Part shown: positions 41,450 to 49,649 of the stretch, in pieces
Numbering within the stretch: position 1 is the first letter of the stretch
How the letters are laid out: the number at the start of each line of letters is the position of its first letter
Source of the DNA: CAVZOY01 sp963777095
GTDB lineage: Bacteria > Actinomycetota > Actinomycetes > Mycobacteriales > Geodermatophilaceae
DNA length: 64,000 bases
Reading direction: 5' to 3'
NCBI GenBank assembly: GCA_963777095.1
Contig: CAVZOY010000002.1
Location: 806,001-870,000 of the forward strand
Translations under genes and position numbers: made by a program
Notes under the pieces: model-generated
Database searches by the model: none
What the model saw: the letters and a program-made list of their open reading frames with translations, nothing else
What the model was told of the DNA's origin: nothing

Positions 41450-41731
41450 CGAGCCCTCCTCTCTTCCTTCACCCCGAACGGCTCGAGGATCTTCCGGTAG
41501 TCGTCGCGGGCGAAGCCGGCCGCGCGCGCGTAACGGTTGAGCAGCACCTCGTGCAGCCCGAGCGTGTAGAGCGCCGCGATGTCCCGGTTCTCGAACGCCT
41601 TCCGCTCCGTCGTCGGTCAGCTCGTACGTGCTCAGGTCGAAGCCCGCCCGGCCGTCGCCGCCGTCCGCGCTGTTGACCTCGCCGGCCCGGACCCAGTCGT
41701 AGACCGCGCGGTGCATCTGGTACCAGCTCAT
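41437..41731 (-). pseudogene. ligA: LigA-type dioxygenase small subunit, frameshifted
   Basis: Two frames give one LigA protein of about 97 residues. The N-terminus is MSWYQMHRAVYDWVRAGEVN, then FDLSTYELTDD. The rest is KAFENRDIAALYTLGLHEVL, then LNRYARAAGFARDDYRKILE, ending at TAG 41439. Removing one base from the CC at 41607-41608 makes TDDERKAF and joins them. The small subunit closes the LigB active site over the substrate. In the written sequence the first frame runs on into ligB, so automated calls will report a false 390-residue LigA-LigB fusion. The ATG has AAGGAGG upstream. Confidence 0.85.
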
Positions 41732-41887
41732 CGGTCCTCCTTGCGTTCCTGCCGGAGATTCGCACGGGGACAGGGCGGGGCCTACGTCGTGAGCGCTACG
41801 TTCCGGCCAGTGAGAAGGGGGTGCAGCCCCTCATCCGGTCAGCACACAGTGGCTGCGCGTGGTCCACGTCGACTCCGGGGAGTTCCC

Positions 41888-42940
41888 ATGAGCCTCAATC
41901 TCGTCCACGACGTTCCCGAGGCGAGCCCGCCGGCGGGCGACGGGGCCATCGACGTGCACGCCCACGCGATGCCGCTCCCGCTGCTCCAGCGCCTCGCCGA
42001 CCGGGACCTGGCCGACCTCGCCGACGTGCCCGCCGGCATCGTCCGGCTCGACCCCCGGGTCAGCGGGGTCGGCCCACGCGCCCCCCTCCCCCTCGCGCGG
42101 TCCATGTACGACGTCGACGTACGGATGTCGGAGATGGACGAGGTCGGCGTCCACCGGCACGTCGTGTCCCTGCCGCCCTTCCTGTTCGCGTCGACGTCCG
42201 ACGACGAGCGGCTCGCCACCCAAACCGTCGCGGAGGGCAACGACGAACTCGCCACCTACGTGGCCGACGCCCCGGACCGGCTGCTCGGGCTCGGCTCGGT
42301 GCCGCTGGGCTGGGCCGGAGCCGCGGAGGAGGCGCGCCGGGCACTCGAGGAGCTGGGGATGGCCGGCATCGCGATCGGCAGCCGAGGCGGCGGTCGCGAC
42401 CTCGACGACCCGATCAACGACGACCTGTGGGCGCTGCTCTCGGAGCGCCGCACGTTCGTCTTCCTGCACCCCAGCGGTGTCCCCGACCCCCACCGGCAGA
42501 AGGACTTCTGGCTGCCGCAGCTCGTCGGCTATCCGATGGAGACCGCGCTCGCCGTCGCCCGCCTGGTGTTCGGACGGGTCCTGGAGCGCTTCCCACTGAA
42601 CCTGTGCCTCGCCCACGGCGGCGGCTGCCTGCCGTCGCTGCGCGGCCGCCTCGACATGGGCTGGGACCGCAAGGACGTCGCCCACACGACGCCTGTGCCG
42701 CCGAGTGAGTTCACCGACCGGCTCTTCTACGACACCGCCGTGTTCTCGCCCGTGCTGCTCCGCCGTCTCGTCGAGGACGTCGGGGCCGACCACGTCCTGC
42801 TCGGCACGGACCACCCGTTCGAGCTCGGCGACCGTGCACCCCTGGAGACCGTCCGGACGCTCGGGCTCGCCGAGGCCGACGAACGCCGGATCCTCCGGGA
42901 CAACGCCGTCGAGCTCCTGGGCCTCCCCGTCGCGCACTGA
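41888..42940 (+). CDS. ACMSD/LigJ-type amidohydrolase (Amidohydrolase_2)
   Basis: A 350-residue metal-dependent TIM barrel. It has HxH (DVHAHAMPLP), a mid-barrel FVFLHPSGVP His, NLCLAHGGGCLP His and the catalytic Asp in VLLGTDHPFELG. The set fits the group of 2-amino-3-carboxymuconate semialdehyde decarboxylase, 5-carboxyvanillate decarboxylase and 4-oxalomesaconate hydratase (LigJ). Being divergent from ligAB, LigJ or a ring-cleavage-product decarboxylase are the best guesses. ATG 41888 follows GGGGAG. Its promoter region is shared with ligA, 156 bases in all. Confidence 0.85.
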   Translation: MSLNLVHDVPEASPPAGDGAIDVHAHAMPLPLLQRLADRDLADLADVPAGIVRLDPRVSGVGPRAPLPLARSMYDVDVRMSEMDEVGVHRHVVSLPPFLFASTSDDERLATQTVAEGNDELATYVADAPDRLLGLGSVPLGWAGAAEEARRALEELGMAGIAIGSRGGGRDLDDPINDDLWALLSERRTFVFLHPSGVPDPHRQKDFWLPQLVGYPMETALAVARLVFGRVLERFPLNLCLAHGGGCLPSLRGRLDMGWDRKDVAHTTPVPPSEFTDRLFYDTAVFSPVLLRRLVEDVGADHVLLGTDHPFELGDRAPLETVRTLGLAEADERRILRDNAVELLGLPVAH

Positions 42941-42965
42941 CCAGGGCTGACGCCGGGGGCCCGCG

Positions 42966-43343
42966 CTAGCTGCCCGGGCCACCCGACGGCGGCCGCCAGA
43001 ACTCGCTCATCGTCTTCTCCAGGTCCGCCCACGTCCGGGTCCACTCGAGGAACGGCCGCACGCTCGCCTCGAGCGTGCCGAGCTGCTCGTCGAACGCCTG
43101 GAGCTGCTTCGTCAGCGCCTGCACCTGGGCGCGCCGCGCCGCGAGGTCGTCCATCAGCGACTGGATCTGGTCCGCCGACATGGTGGCCGGCATCTTCGGC
43201 AGCGTGGGCAGCGGGGGCGCTCCGGCCGCTGCGGTTCCCGTCGCGGACGTCCAGCCGGCCATCATGCGATCGGTGAACGCCCGCATCTGGCCGGCGAAGT
43301 CGGCCGGGGACGGGGATGCCGACGAACCCTCCGGCTCGGTCAC
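42966..43343 (-). CDS. PhaE/PhaR-like granule-associated candidate
   Basis: A 125-residue protein. After a Pro/Ala linker (residues 40-50) it has a long heptad-like helix (LMDDLAARRAQVQALTKQLQ, then AFDEQLGTLEASVRPFLEWT) and ends in WADLEKTMSEFW. This layout is like PHA synthase accessory subunits and phasin-like coils, but similarity is weak. GTG 43343 overlaps the upstream gene's stop (GTGA), so it is the last gene of the nine-gene dehydrogenase operon. Alternative: a coiled-coil scaffold for the enzyme complex. Confidence 0.6.
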   Translation of the reverse strand: MTEPEGSSASPSPADFAGQMRAFTDRMMAGWTSATGTAAAGAPPLPTLPKMPATMSADQIQSLMDDLAARRAQVQALTKQLQAFDEQLGTLEASVRPFLEWTRTWADLEKTMSEFWRPPSGGPGS

Positions 43344-43903
43344 GTCTCCGCCCACATCATGCCGAGCAGTTCCATCCGCCATTCGGTGTAGTCCTCGTCC
43401 GACGCCGCCGCGAGCGCCCCGGCCGTCGAACCGCGGCCGAGGGCGGCCATCGCGATCTCCTTGGGCGTCGAGCCGGAACCGAGCGAGGTCACGCGGAGTC
43501 CGTCGGACGCGTCCGCCCTGGCGGCGTGCGCCAGGACCCGGATGAGCGCGGCGCGGGCGGCCACGTCGTCGTCGGTCGAGACGTCATCGGGCAGGACGCC
43601 GGTCACGAAGGTGAGCCGGGCCTCCGCCTTCAGCGACGGGAGCGCCGCCGCCACCGCCGGGAAGCGGGCCAGGACCCCCTGGGCGAAGAAGTGGTGGACG
43701 CGCTGCACGGCGGTGTCGCCCTGCACGGTGAACGTGGCCGGCAGTTGGACGTACCCGTCGAACGCACCCGGACCGGCGTCGGCACACGCCCTGGGGACGT
43801 CGTCGATGTCGTCCACCTCCACGACCTCGGCGTCGTGCTCGCGGAGGACGGCGGCCACGTCGGAGACCAGTTGGGCGATGCCGGAGACCAGGTAGCGGGG
43901 CAT
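43340..43903 (-). CDS. Hypothetical protein, possibly degenerate Rossmann fold
   Basis: A 187-residue cytosolic protein. The first 60 residues (VSDVAAVLREHDAEVVEVDD, then GAFDGYVQLPATF) look like alternating beta/alpha of a degenerate short-chain-dehydrogenase-like fold, without the usual GxxxGxG loop. The C-terminus ends in DYTEWRMELLGMMWAE. No family recognised with confidence. It is coupled to the next gene by GTGA overlap and follows the ABM-domain gene by 15 bases, so it is part of the dehydrogenase operon. Confidence 0.55.
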   Translation of the reverse strand: MPRYLVSGIAQLVSDVAAVLREHDAEVVEVDDIDDVPRACADAGPGAFDGYVQLPATFTVQGDTAVQRVHHFFAQGVLARFPAVAAALPSLKAEARLTFVTGVLPDDVSTDDDVAARAALIRVLAHAARADASDGLRVTSLGSGSTPKEIAMAALGRGSTAGALAAASDEDYTEWRMELLGMMWAET

Positions 43904-43918
43904 GGAGTTCCTCTCGGT

Positions 43919-44494
43919 TCAGGTGCGTCGGCGTGGCGCGTAGAGCCAATCCTGGAGCAGGCGAGCTGCGTGCGGCATGACGAACCAGGTCATCAGTGCG
44001 GTGACGGCGACGGCGACGAGCGCGACCCGGAGAACCACCGGCAGATCGAGCGGCTGCAGCGCGAGGTTGAGCATGAGCTGCAGCACGAAGATCCCGACCA
44101 CCGAGACGGCGAACATCTTCCACCGCGGTGGTGCGGGGGCGGTGCGCGACGGCAACGCGAACCAGGTCTCCAGTCCCGTCACGCGCTGCACGTCCGTCGA
44201 GTCCACGAGGTCCTCCCCGGTCGCGAGGAGCTCGGCGCGCTCGGCCGAGTGCTCCCAGACGCGCAGGTGTTCGATGCTGTCGAACCGGAACACGACGTGC
44301 CACGGCTCCCCGACGTGGCCGGGCCGCAGCATCCCCGCACCGAGGAAGCCGGGATACCGGCCGGCGGCACGCGTCAGGGCCGAGCTGAACTCCTCGAAGT
44401 CGCTCTCCCGCCCCGGCGCGACGCGACGGGCGACGGTCACGGTCACCGGCTCGGGCGGACCGGGAGGTCGATCAGCCGGCGCCCGCTCGGCCAT
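43919..44494 (-). CDS. ABM-domain membrane protein
   Basis: A 191-residue protein. Residues about 18-110 form an antibiotic-biosynthesis-monooxygenase-type ferredoxin-like fold (VTVARRVAPGRESDFEEFSS, then FLGAGMLRPGHVGEPWHVVF and EHLRVWEHSAERAELL). Two membrane helices follow (FAVSVVGIFVLQLMLNLAL and LVAVAVTALMTWFVMPHAA). Such fusions are seen in actinobacteria with unknown role; ABM domains can oxygenate quinones or degrade heme. ATG 44494 starts one base after the E2 stop on the same strand, with GGAGG in front. Confidence 0.78.
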   Translation of the reverse strand: MAERAPADRPPGPPEPVTVTVARRVAPGRESDFEEFSSALTRAAGRYPGFLGAGMLRPGHVGEPWHVVFRFDSIEHLRVWEHSAERAELLATGEDLVDSTDVQRVTGLETWFALPSRTAPAPPRWKMFAVSVVGIFVLQLMLNLALQPLDLPVVLRVALVAVAVTALMTWFVMPHAARLLQDWLYAPRRRT

Positions 44495-44495
44495 G

Positions 44496-46238
44496 TCAGC
44501 CCACCTCCGCCTCCCAGTCCCGCTGCTCGAGCGAGTCGCGGATGTGCATGAGGAACAGGGACGCCGTCGAGCCGTCGAGCGCACGGTGGTCGTAGACGAG
44601 CCCGATGATCCCCGTCGGATGGATGGCGATCGCATCGCCCACCGCGACCGGCCGGCGCTTGACGCCGTCGGTGCAGAGGATCGCGACGTTGGGCTGGTTG
44701 ATGATCGGCGACGACGCGTAGCTCGCGAACGGCCCGGGGTTGGTGATGGTGAAGGTCGAGCCCTGCATGTCCGACATGGGCAGCTTCTTCCCCCGCGCGG
44801 CGCCGGCCAGTTCGGTGATGCGCTGGGCGATGCCGCGCATGTTGAGGCCGTCCGCACCCTTCACGACCGGCACCACGAGGCCCTGCTGATCCAGGTCCAC
44901 CGCGATGCCCAGGTTCACGTACGGGTGCAGGGTCATCGTCTTCGCCTCGATGTCGATCGAGGAGTTGACGGTGGGGTGGGCGCGCAGCGCGTCGATCGCC
45001 GCCCGGGAGACGAACGGCAGGTAGGACAGCGAGGACCCGGTCTCCTTCTTGAACCGGTCCTTGTGCTTGGCCCGCACGCGGTCGACGTTGTCGAAGTCGA
45101 CCTCGACCGAGGTCCACACCGCGGCCGCGATCGCCTGCGAGTTCTTCATCCCCGCGGCCACGGCCAACCGCATGCGCGACAACTCGACGACCTGGTCGCG
45201 CGGATCCGCGCCGGCCGCTGGTGCCACGGGCCTGGCTGCCGTCGTGGCGGGCGCCGACGGGGCCGCCGCTGCGGGTGCCTGTGCCGGTGCCTGGGCCGGC
45301 GCCGGTGCGGCGGCCTGGGCTCCCCCGCCCGCGATCGCCTTCTCCACGTCCTCCCGCCGGATCCGGCCGAGCGCTCCGGTGCCGGGAATGCTCGCGACGT
45401 CCAGCCCTGCCTCGGCGACGAGCCGCCGCACGAGCGGCGACAGCAGGCGGCCGTCGCCATCGGCCGGGAGCGCTCCCCCGCCCGTCGGTGCGACGGGTGC
45501 CGCCGCCGGCGCCCCCACCGCCGCGGCAGCGGAGCCGCTGACGGCCGCAGCGGGTGACCCGCCCCCGGCGGCCCCCGGCTCGCCGATCCGCGCCAGCACG
45601 GTGCCCACCGGGACTGTGTCGCCCTCGGGCACCAGGATCTCCAGCAGGACGCCGTCGTACGGGCTCGGGATCTCGGAGTCGACCTTGTCGGTCGAGACCT
45701 CGAACAGCGGGTCGTCGAACTCGACGGTGTCGCCCACCTGCTTCTTCCACGACCCGACGGTGCCCTCGGTGACGGTCTCCCCGAGCTTGGGCATCGTGAT
45801 GTCGTGAACCACGCCGGACGGGACGCTGACGCCGGGGTCCTCGAGGTCGGGCCCCTCGGAGCCGCCCATCTGCGGCGCCGCGGGGTCGTTCAGCGACGGA
45901 CCCCCGCTCCCGGCGAGCCCCGGCCTGGCCTCCGGCGCGCTGCCGGCGCCCGCGATCACCGTGGGCGGGCCGTTGCCACCGGGCGGGACGCTGCCCGGGG
46001 CACCGATGCGGACCAGCGGCGTCCCGACCGGGACCGTCTCGCCCTCCGGCACCATGATCTCGAGAATCACGCCGTCGTACGGGCTGGGGATCTCCGAGTC
46101 GACCTTGTCGGTCGAGACCTCGAAGAGCGGGTCGTCGAACTCGATGCTGTCGCCGACCTGCTTCCGCCAGCTGCCCACGGTCCCCTCGGTCACGGTCTCG
46201 CCCAGCTTGGGCATCGTGACGACCCACTCGTCGCTCAT
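44496..46238 (-). CDS. 2-oxoacid dehydrogenase E2 (dihydrolipoyl acyltransferase), two lipoyl domains
   Basis: A 580-residue E2 core protein. It carries two lipoyl domains (about residues 4-77 and 148-221), each with the lipoylated Lys in FEVSTDKVDSEIP, then Ala/Pro linkers. An E3/E1-binding domain follows (LLSPLVRRLVAEAGLDV, SIPGTGALGRIRREDVE), then the catalytic domain with TNPGPFASYA and the active-site His in VYDHRALDGS. The domain plan is that of actinobacterial pyruvate/oxoglutarate-type E2. Its operon holds E1 alpha, E1 beta and E3, so it is a complete complex. Substrate could be pyruvate, branched-chain oxoacids or acetoin. Confidence 0.93.
   Translation of the reverse strand: MSDEWVVTMPKLGETVTEGTVGSWRKQVGDSIEFDDPLFEVSTDKVDSEIPSPYDGVILEIMVPEGETVPVGTPLVRIGAPGSVPPGGNGPPTVIAGAGSAPEARPGLAGSGGPSLNDPAAPQMGGSEGPDLEDPGVSVPSGVVHDITMPKLGETVTEGTVGSWKKQVGDTVEFDDPLFEVSTDKVDSEIPSPYDGVLLEILVPEGDTVPVGTVLARIGEPGAAGGGSPAAAVSGSAAAAVGAPAAAPVAPTGGGALPADGDGRLLSPLVRRLVAEAGLDVASIPGTGALGRIRREDVEKAIAGGGAQAAAPAPAQAPAQAPAAAAPSAPATTAARPVAPAAGADPRDQVVELSRMRLAVAAGMKNSQAIAAAVWTSVEVDFDNVDRVRAKHKDRFKKETGSSLSYLPFVSRAAIDALRAHPTVNSSIDIEAKTMTLHPYVNLGIAVDLDQQGLVVPVVKGADGLNMRGIAQRITELAGAARGKKLPMSDMQGSTFTITNPGPFASYASSPIINQPNVAILCTDGVKRRPVAVGDAIAIHPTGIIGLVYDHRALDGSTASLFLMHIRDSLEQRDWEAEVG
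45588..46226 (-). repeat. Near-identical DNA of the two lipoyl domains
   Basis: Two segments of about 200 bases (roughly 45600-45800 and 46020-46220) encode the two lipoyl domains and match at most bases, including long identical runs around the lipoyl-Lys codons. It is an internal duplication of the E2 gene and a possible site for slippage or gene conversion. Confidence 0.7.
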
Positions 46239-46258
46239 CGCTGTCTCGCTCCTGAGTC

Positions 46259-47656
46259 TCAGCCGTGCAGGGAACGGCCGGAGAAGGTGATCATGGTTTC
46301 GCCGATGGCCTCGGACAGGCTCGGGTGCGCGTGGATCAGGCGTCCGACGTCGCTCGGCAACGCCTCCCAGTTCACGGCGAGGTATCCCTCGTGCATGAGC
46401 TCGCTGGCCCACGGGCCGACCATGTGGAAGCCGAGGACCGGCCCGTTCTTCTGGGCGACCACCTTCACCAGGCCGTCGGTCTCACCCAGGATCATCGCGC
46501 GGCCGTTGCCGGCCATCGAGTGCTTGTGCACCTCGACGTCGTAGCCGGCCTCGCGCGCCTCGACCTCCGTCATCCCGGTCCACGCGACCTCGGGATGGGT
46601 GTAGACGACCCAGGGCACCTTGCCGTAGTCGACCGGCACCGGCTGCTCGCCCAGGATCCGGTCCACGGCGACGACGGCCTCGGCGTAGGCGACGTGCGCC
46701 AGCCCCGGTGTGGCGACGCAGTCGCCGACCGCGTAGACGCCGGGCCGGGAGGTCTCCATCGTCGTCGTGTCGACCTCGACGAACCCGCGGCCGTCGACGC
46801 GCACACCGGCGTCCTCGGCGCCGATGTCCTCGGTCGCCGGGCGGCGGCCGATGGACACGAGCACCTGGTCGACCTCGAGTTTCTCCGAGCCCTTCGGGGT
46901 CTCGAACGGCACGAGGACGCCGTTGCCGGTGCGCTCGAGGGCGCCGACCCGCGCGTCCGAGTGGATGTCCGTTCCGCGCTTCTTGAGCGACCGCGCGAGG
47001 ACGTCGGCGACGTCGCGGTCCGGGCCGATCGGCAGCACGCCCAGGGGCATGGCCTCGAGCAGCGTCGTCTGCACGCCCATGTCGGTGTAGACCGAGGCGA
47101 ACTCCGAGCCGATCACACCGCCACCGATGACCGCGATGCGCTCGGGGAGCCGGTCGGCCTCGCTGTTGGTCGCGTGGTCGGAGGTGACGACGCGCTCGCC
47201 GTCGACGTCCATGCCCGGGATGGCCCGGGGCACGGAGCCGGCACAGACGATGGTGCCCCGGCCGCGCAGCGTGTCGCCGTTGACCGAGACCGCGCCGTCG
47301 GCGGTCAGCCGCCCCCAGCCGTCGATGACGGTGACCTTGCGGCGCTTCAGGAGACCGGACAGCCCCTTGTGCAGCTGGCCGACGATGCCGGCGCGGCGCC
47401 GGTTGGCCGCGGGCCAGTCCGGCTCCGGCTTCCCGTCGGGAAGGCGCACGCCGTGCTCGGCCGCGTGGTTGACCGTGCGGAACACCTCGGCCGCGTGCAG
47501 CAGCGACTTGGCCGGAATGCACCCCCGGTGCAGGCAGGTGCCGCCGACCTTCTCCTTCTCCACCATCGCGACGGAGAGGCCGGCCGAGGCCGCGTAGAGC
47601 GCCGCGGCGTAGCCACCCGGTCCGCCGCCGAGGACGACGACGTCGTAGTCGCTCAT
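46259..47656 (-). CDS. lpdA: Dihydrolipoyl dehydrogenase (E3)
   Basis: A 465-residue flavoprotein disulfide reductase. FAD site VVVLGGGPGGYAAALYAAS, redox pair in GGTCLHRGCIPAKS (C-x4-C), NAD site IAVIGGGVIGSEFASVYTDM and the C-terminal catalytic His in HAHPSLSEAIGE. It reoxidises the E2 lipoyl groups. It overlaps the E1 beta stop by one base (TGATG) and precedes E2 by 20 bases, so all four subunits are co-expressed. Confidence 0.95.
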   Translation of the reverse strand: MSDYDVVVLGGGPGGYAAALYAASAGLSVAMVEKEKVGGTCLHRGCIPAKSLLHAAEVFRTVNHAAEHGVRLPDGKPEPDWPAANRRRAGIVGQLHKGLSGLLKRRKVTVIDGWGRLTADGAVSVNGDTLRGRGTIVCAGSVPRAIPGMDVDGERVVTSDHATNSEADRLPERIAVIGGGVIGSEFASVYTDMGVQTTLLEAMPLGVLPIGPDRDVADVLARSLKKRGTDIHSDARVGALERTGNGVLVPFETPKGSEKLEVDQVLVSIGRRPATEDIGAEDAGVRVDGRGFVEVDTTTMETSRPGVYAVGDCVATPGLAHVAYAEAVVAVDRILGEQPVPVDYGKVPWVVYTHPEVAWTGMTEVEAREAGYDVEVHKHSMAGNGRAMILGETDGLVKVVAQKNGPVLGFHMVGPWASELMHEGYLAVNWEALPSDVGRLIHAHPSLSEAIGETMITFSGRSLHG

Positions 47657-48642
47657 CAGGCTCGGGCCACCTTTCTCAGGGTCTCGGCGATCTCCGCCGG
47701 CTGCGGGATGACCGCGTCCTCCAGCGGTGGGCTGGTCGGCGTCGGGGTGTTCTTCGCGCCGATCCGCACCACCGGCTGGTCGAGGTGCCAGAACGCCTCT
47801 TCCTGGATGGTCGCGGCGATCTCGGCGCCGTAGCCGAGCCGCTTCGCCGCCTCGTGCAGCACCACCGCGCGCGAGGTCTTCCGGACCGAGGTCAGGATCG
47901 TCTCGACGTCCAACGGCACGATCGTGCGGATGTCGACGACCTCGACCGAGATGCCGTCCTTGTCCAGCTCCTCGGCGACCTCGAGGCCCTGGGACACCCC
48001 GGCCGAGTAGGTGATGAGCGTGACGTCGCGGCCCTCGCGGACCACCTTCGCGACACCGAGCGGAATGGGGTCCAGCGACAAGGGGCCCGACGCCCGGAGC
48101 CGCCGGTAGAGGTACTTGTTCTCCAGGTAGAGCGTCGGGTTGTTGTCGCGGATCGAGCTGATCAGCAGCCCGGCCGCGTCCTCGGGCGTCCCCGGCATGA
48201 CGATCTTGAGACCGGGGACGTGCGCGAAGTAGGACTCGACGCTCTGGGAGTGGGTCGGACCCGCCCGGAGGCGGCCACCGAACGGCGCCCGCATCGTGAC
48301 CGGGATCGGGTCGCCGGTGCGCCAGTGGTGGCGCGCCATCACGTTGACGATCGGGTCGAACGCGCAGGAGATGAAGTCGGCGAACTGGAACTCCACGACC
48401 GGCCGCAGTCCGACGAGCGCCGCTCCCGCGGCCAGGCCGGCGAACCCGGTCTCGGCGATCGGGGTGTCGACGACGCGGCGCGGTCCGAACTTCTCGAGGA
48501 ACCCCTTGGTCACCTTGAAGGCGCCGCCGAACTGACCGACGTCCTCGCCGATGATGAAGACGTCCGGGTCACGGTCCATCTCGCTGTCGAGTGCCAGGCC
48601 CACGGCCTCCAGGTAGGTGGCCTGACCGGTGTCAGTCGGCAT
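47656..48642 (-). CDS. 2-oxoacid dehydrogenase E1 beta subunit
   Basis: A 328-residue transketolase-like subunit (YLEAVGLALDSEMDRDPDVF, GEDVGQFGGAFKVTKGF, then TPIAETGFAGLAAGAALVGL). The second domain has VTLITYSAGVSQGLEVAEEL. It pairs with E1 alpha, which overlaps it by 11 bases. Together they bind thiamine diphosphate and decarboxylate a 2-oxo acid. The gene pair with hydrolase and MaoC upstream suggests that the oxoacid comes from aromatic or ring catabolism; pyruvate, branched-chain oxoacids and acetoin remain possible. Confidence 0.92.
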   Translation of the reverse strand: MPTDTGQATYLEAVGLALDSEMDRDPDVFIIGEDVGQFGGAFKVTKGFLEKFGPRRVVDTPIAETGFAGLAAGAALVGLRPVVEFQFADFISCAFDPIVNVMARHHWRTGDPIPVTMRAPFGGRLRAGPTHSQSVESYFAHVPGLKIVMPGTPEDAAGLLISSIRDNNPTLYLENKYLYRRLRASGPLSLDPIPLGVAKVVREGRDVTLITYSAGVSQGLEVAEELDKDGISVEVVDIRTIVPLDVETILTSVRKTSRAVVLHEAAKRLGYGAEIAATIQEEAFWHLDQPVVRIGAKNTPTPTSPPLEDAVIPQPAEIAETLRKVARA

Positions 48643-49645
48643 AGACGCCGTCCTCGATTCCGCTGGGCTCGGGCATGGGGTCCGCGAGCGCCTTCCGGCG
48701 GGCCGCGATGGCGAACTGCCGCGCGTCCTCGCGAACCTTCTTCGCGGCGTCGGCGTCGATGACGCCGGCCTCGACCAGCACGTTCTCGAAGAGCTCGACC
48801 GGGTCCTTCTTCGACCACTCGTCGTACATCTCCTTGGGCACGTAGTCGGCCGAGTCGTGCTCGGCGTGCCCGTGCATCCGCATGGTCACGCCTTCGACGA
48901 TCGAGGGCCCCTCCCCCGCCCGCGCGCGCGCGACCGCCTCGGCGACGGCGTCGTGCACGGCCAGCACGTCGGTCCCGTCGACCGTCACCCCGGGGATCCC
49001 GTACCCGACGGCCTTCGCGGCGAAGGTCTCCGAGTTCGACTGCATGCGCAGCGGGGTGGAGTACGCGAACTGGTTGTTCTCGATCACGAAGATGTTGGGC
49101 AGCTTCAGCACGCTGGCCATCGTCAGGGCCTCGTGGAAGTCCGCCCTCGAGGTCGACCCGTCGCCGCAGAACGCCAGGCAGACGCGGTCCTGGTCGCGGT
49201 ACTTGCTGGCGAAGGCCATGCCCGTGGCGACCGGGAAGTTGGCCGGGATGTGGCTCGGCAGGTTGTAGATGCCGAGGTCCAGCCGGCCGTAGTGCAGCGT
49301 GCCGTCCCGTCCCCCGGTCGGCGACGTCGCCTTGCCCATGAAGCTGGCCATCACCTGCCACGGCTCCATGCCGCGCCACAGGTGCGCGCCGAGGTCACGG
49401 TGGATCGGGGCCATGTAGTCGTCCGGGCCGAGCGTCGAGGCAGCGCCGACGCTGATCGCCTCGTGCCAGTGCCCGGTGTAGAGGCTGCCGAGCAGGTCGC
49501 CGCCCTTGTACATGGCGACCATCCGGTCCTCGACCGCGCGGGTCAGCACCATGATCTCGTGGATCCGCTTCAGCAGGGCCGGATCACGGTCGGCGACCGC
49601 AGTCCCGGCCGAACCGTCCGCCTTGCGCCGCGTGCGACTGGCCAT
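48632..49645 (-). CDS. 2-oxoacid dehydrogenase E1 alpha subunit
   Basis: A 337-residue thiamine-diphosphate-binding subunit. The ThDP motif is GDGSTSRADFHEALTMASV, then PNIFVIENNQFAYST (GDG...NN). It also has the YTGHWHEAISVGAASTLGPD start and the TLHYGRLDLGIYNLPSHIPA segment seen in acetoin/pyruvate-type E1 alpha. Length and gene order (alpha, beta, E3, E2) fit acetoin dehydrogenase-like operons, but the sequence does not settle the substrate. The alpha/beta hydrolase gene ends 4 bases before its start. Confidence 0.92.
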   Translation of the reverse strand: MASRTRRKADGSAGTAVADRDPALLKRIHEIMVLTRAVEDRMVAMYKGGDLLGSLYTGHWHEAISVGAASTLGPDDYMAPIHRDLGAHLWRGMEPWQVMASFMGKATSPTGGRDGTLHYGRLDLGIYNLPSHIPANFPVATGMAFASKYRDQDRVCLAFCGDGSTSRADFHEALTMASVLKLPNIFVIENNQFAYSTPLRMQSNSETFAAKAVGYGIPGVTVDGTDVLAVHDAVAEAVARARAGEGPSIVEGVTMRMHGHAEHDSADYVPKEMYDEWSKKDPVELFENVLVEAGVIDADAAKKVREDARQFAIAARRKALADPMPEPSGIEDGVYAD

Positions 49646-49649
49646 GACG

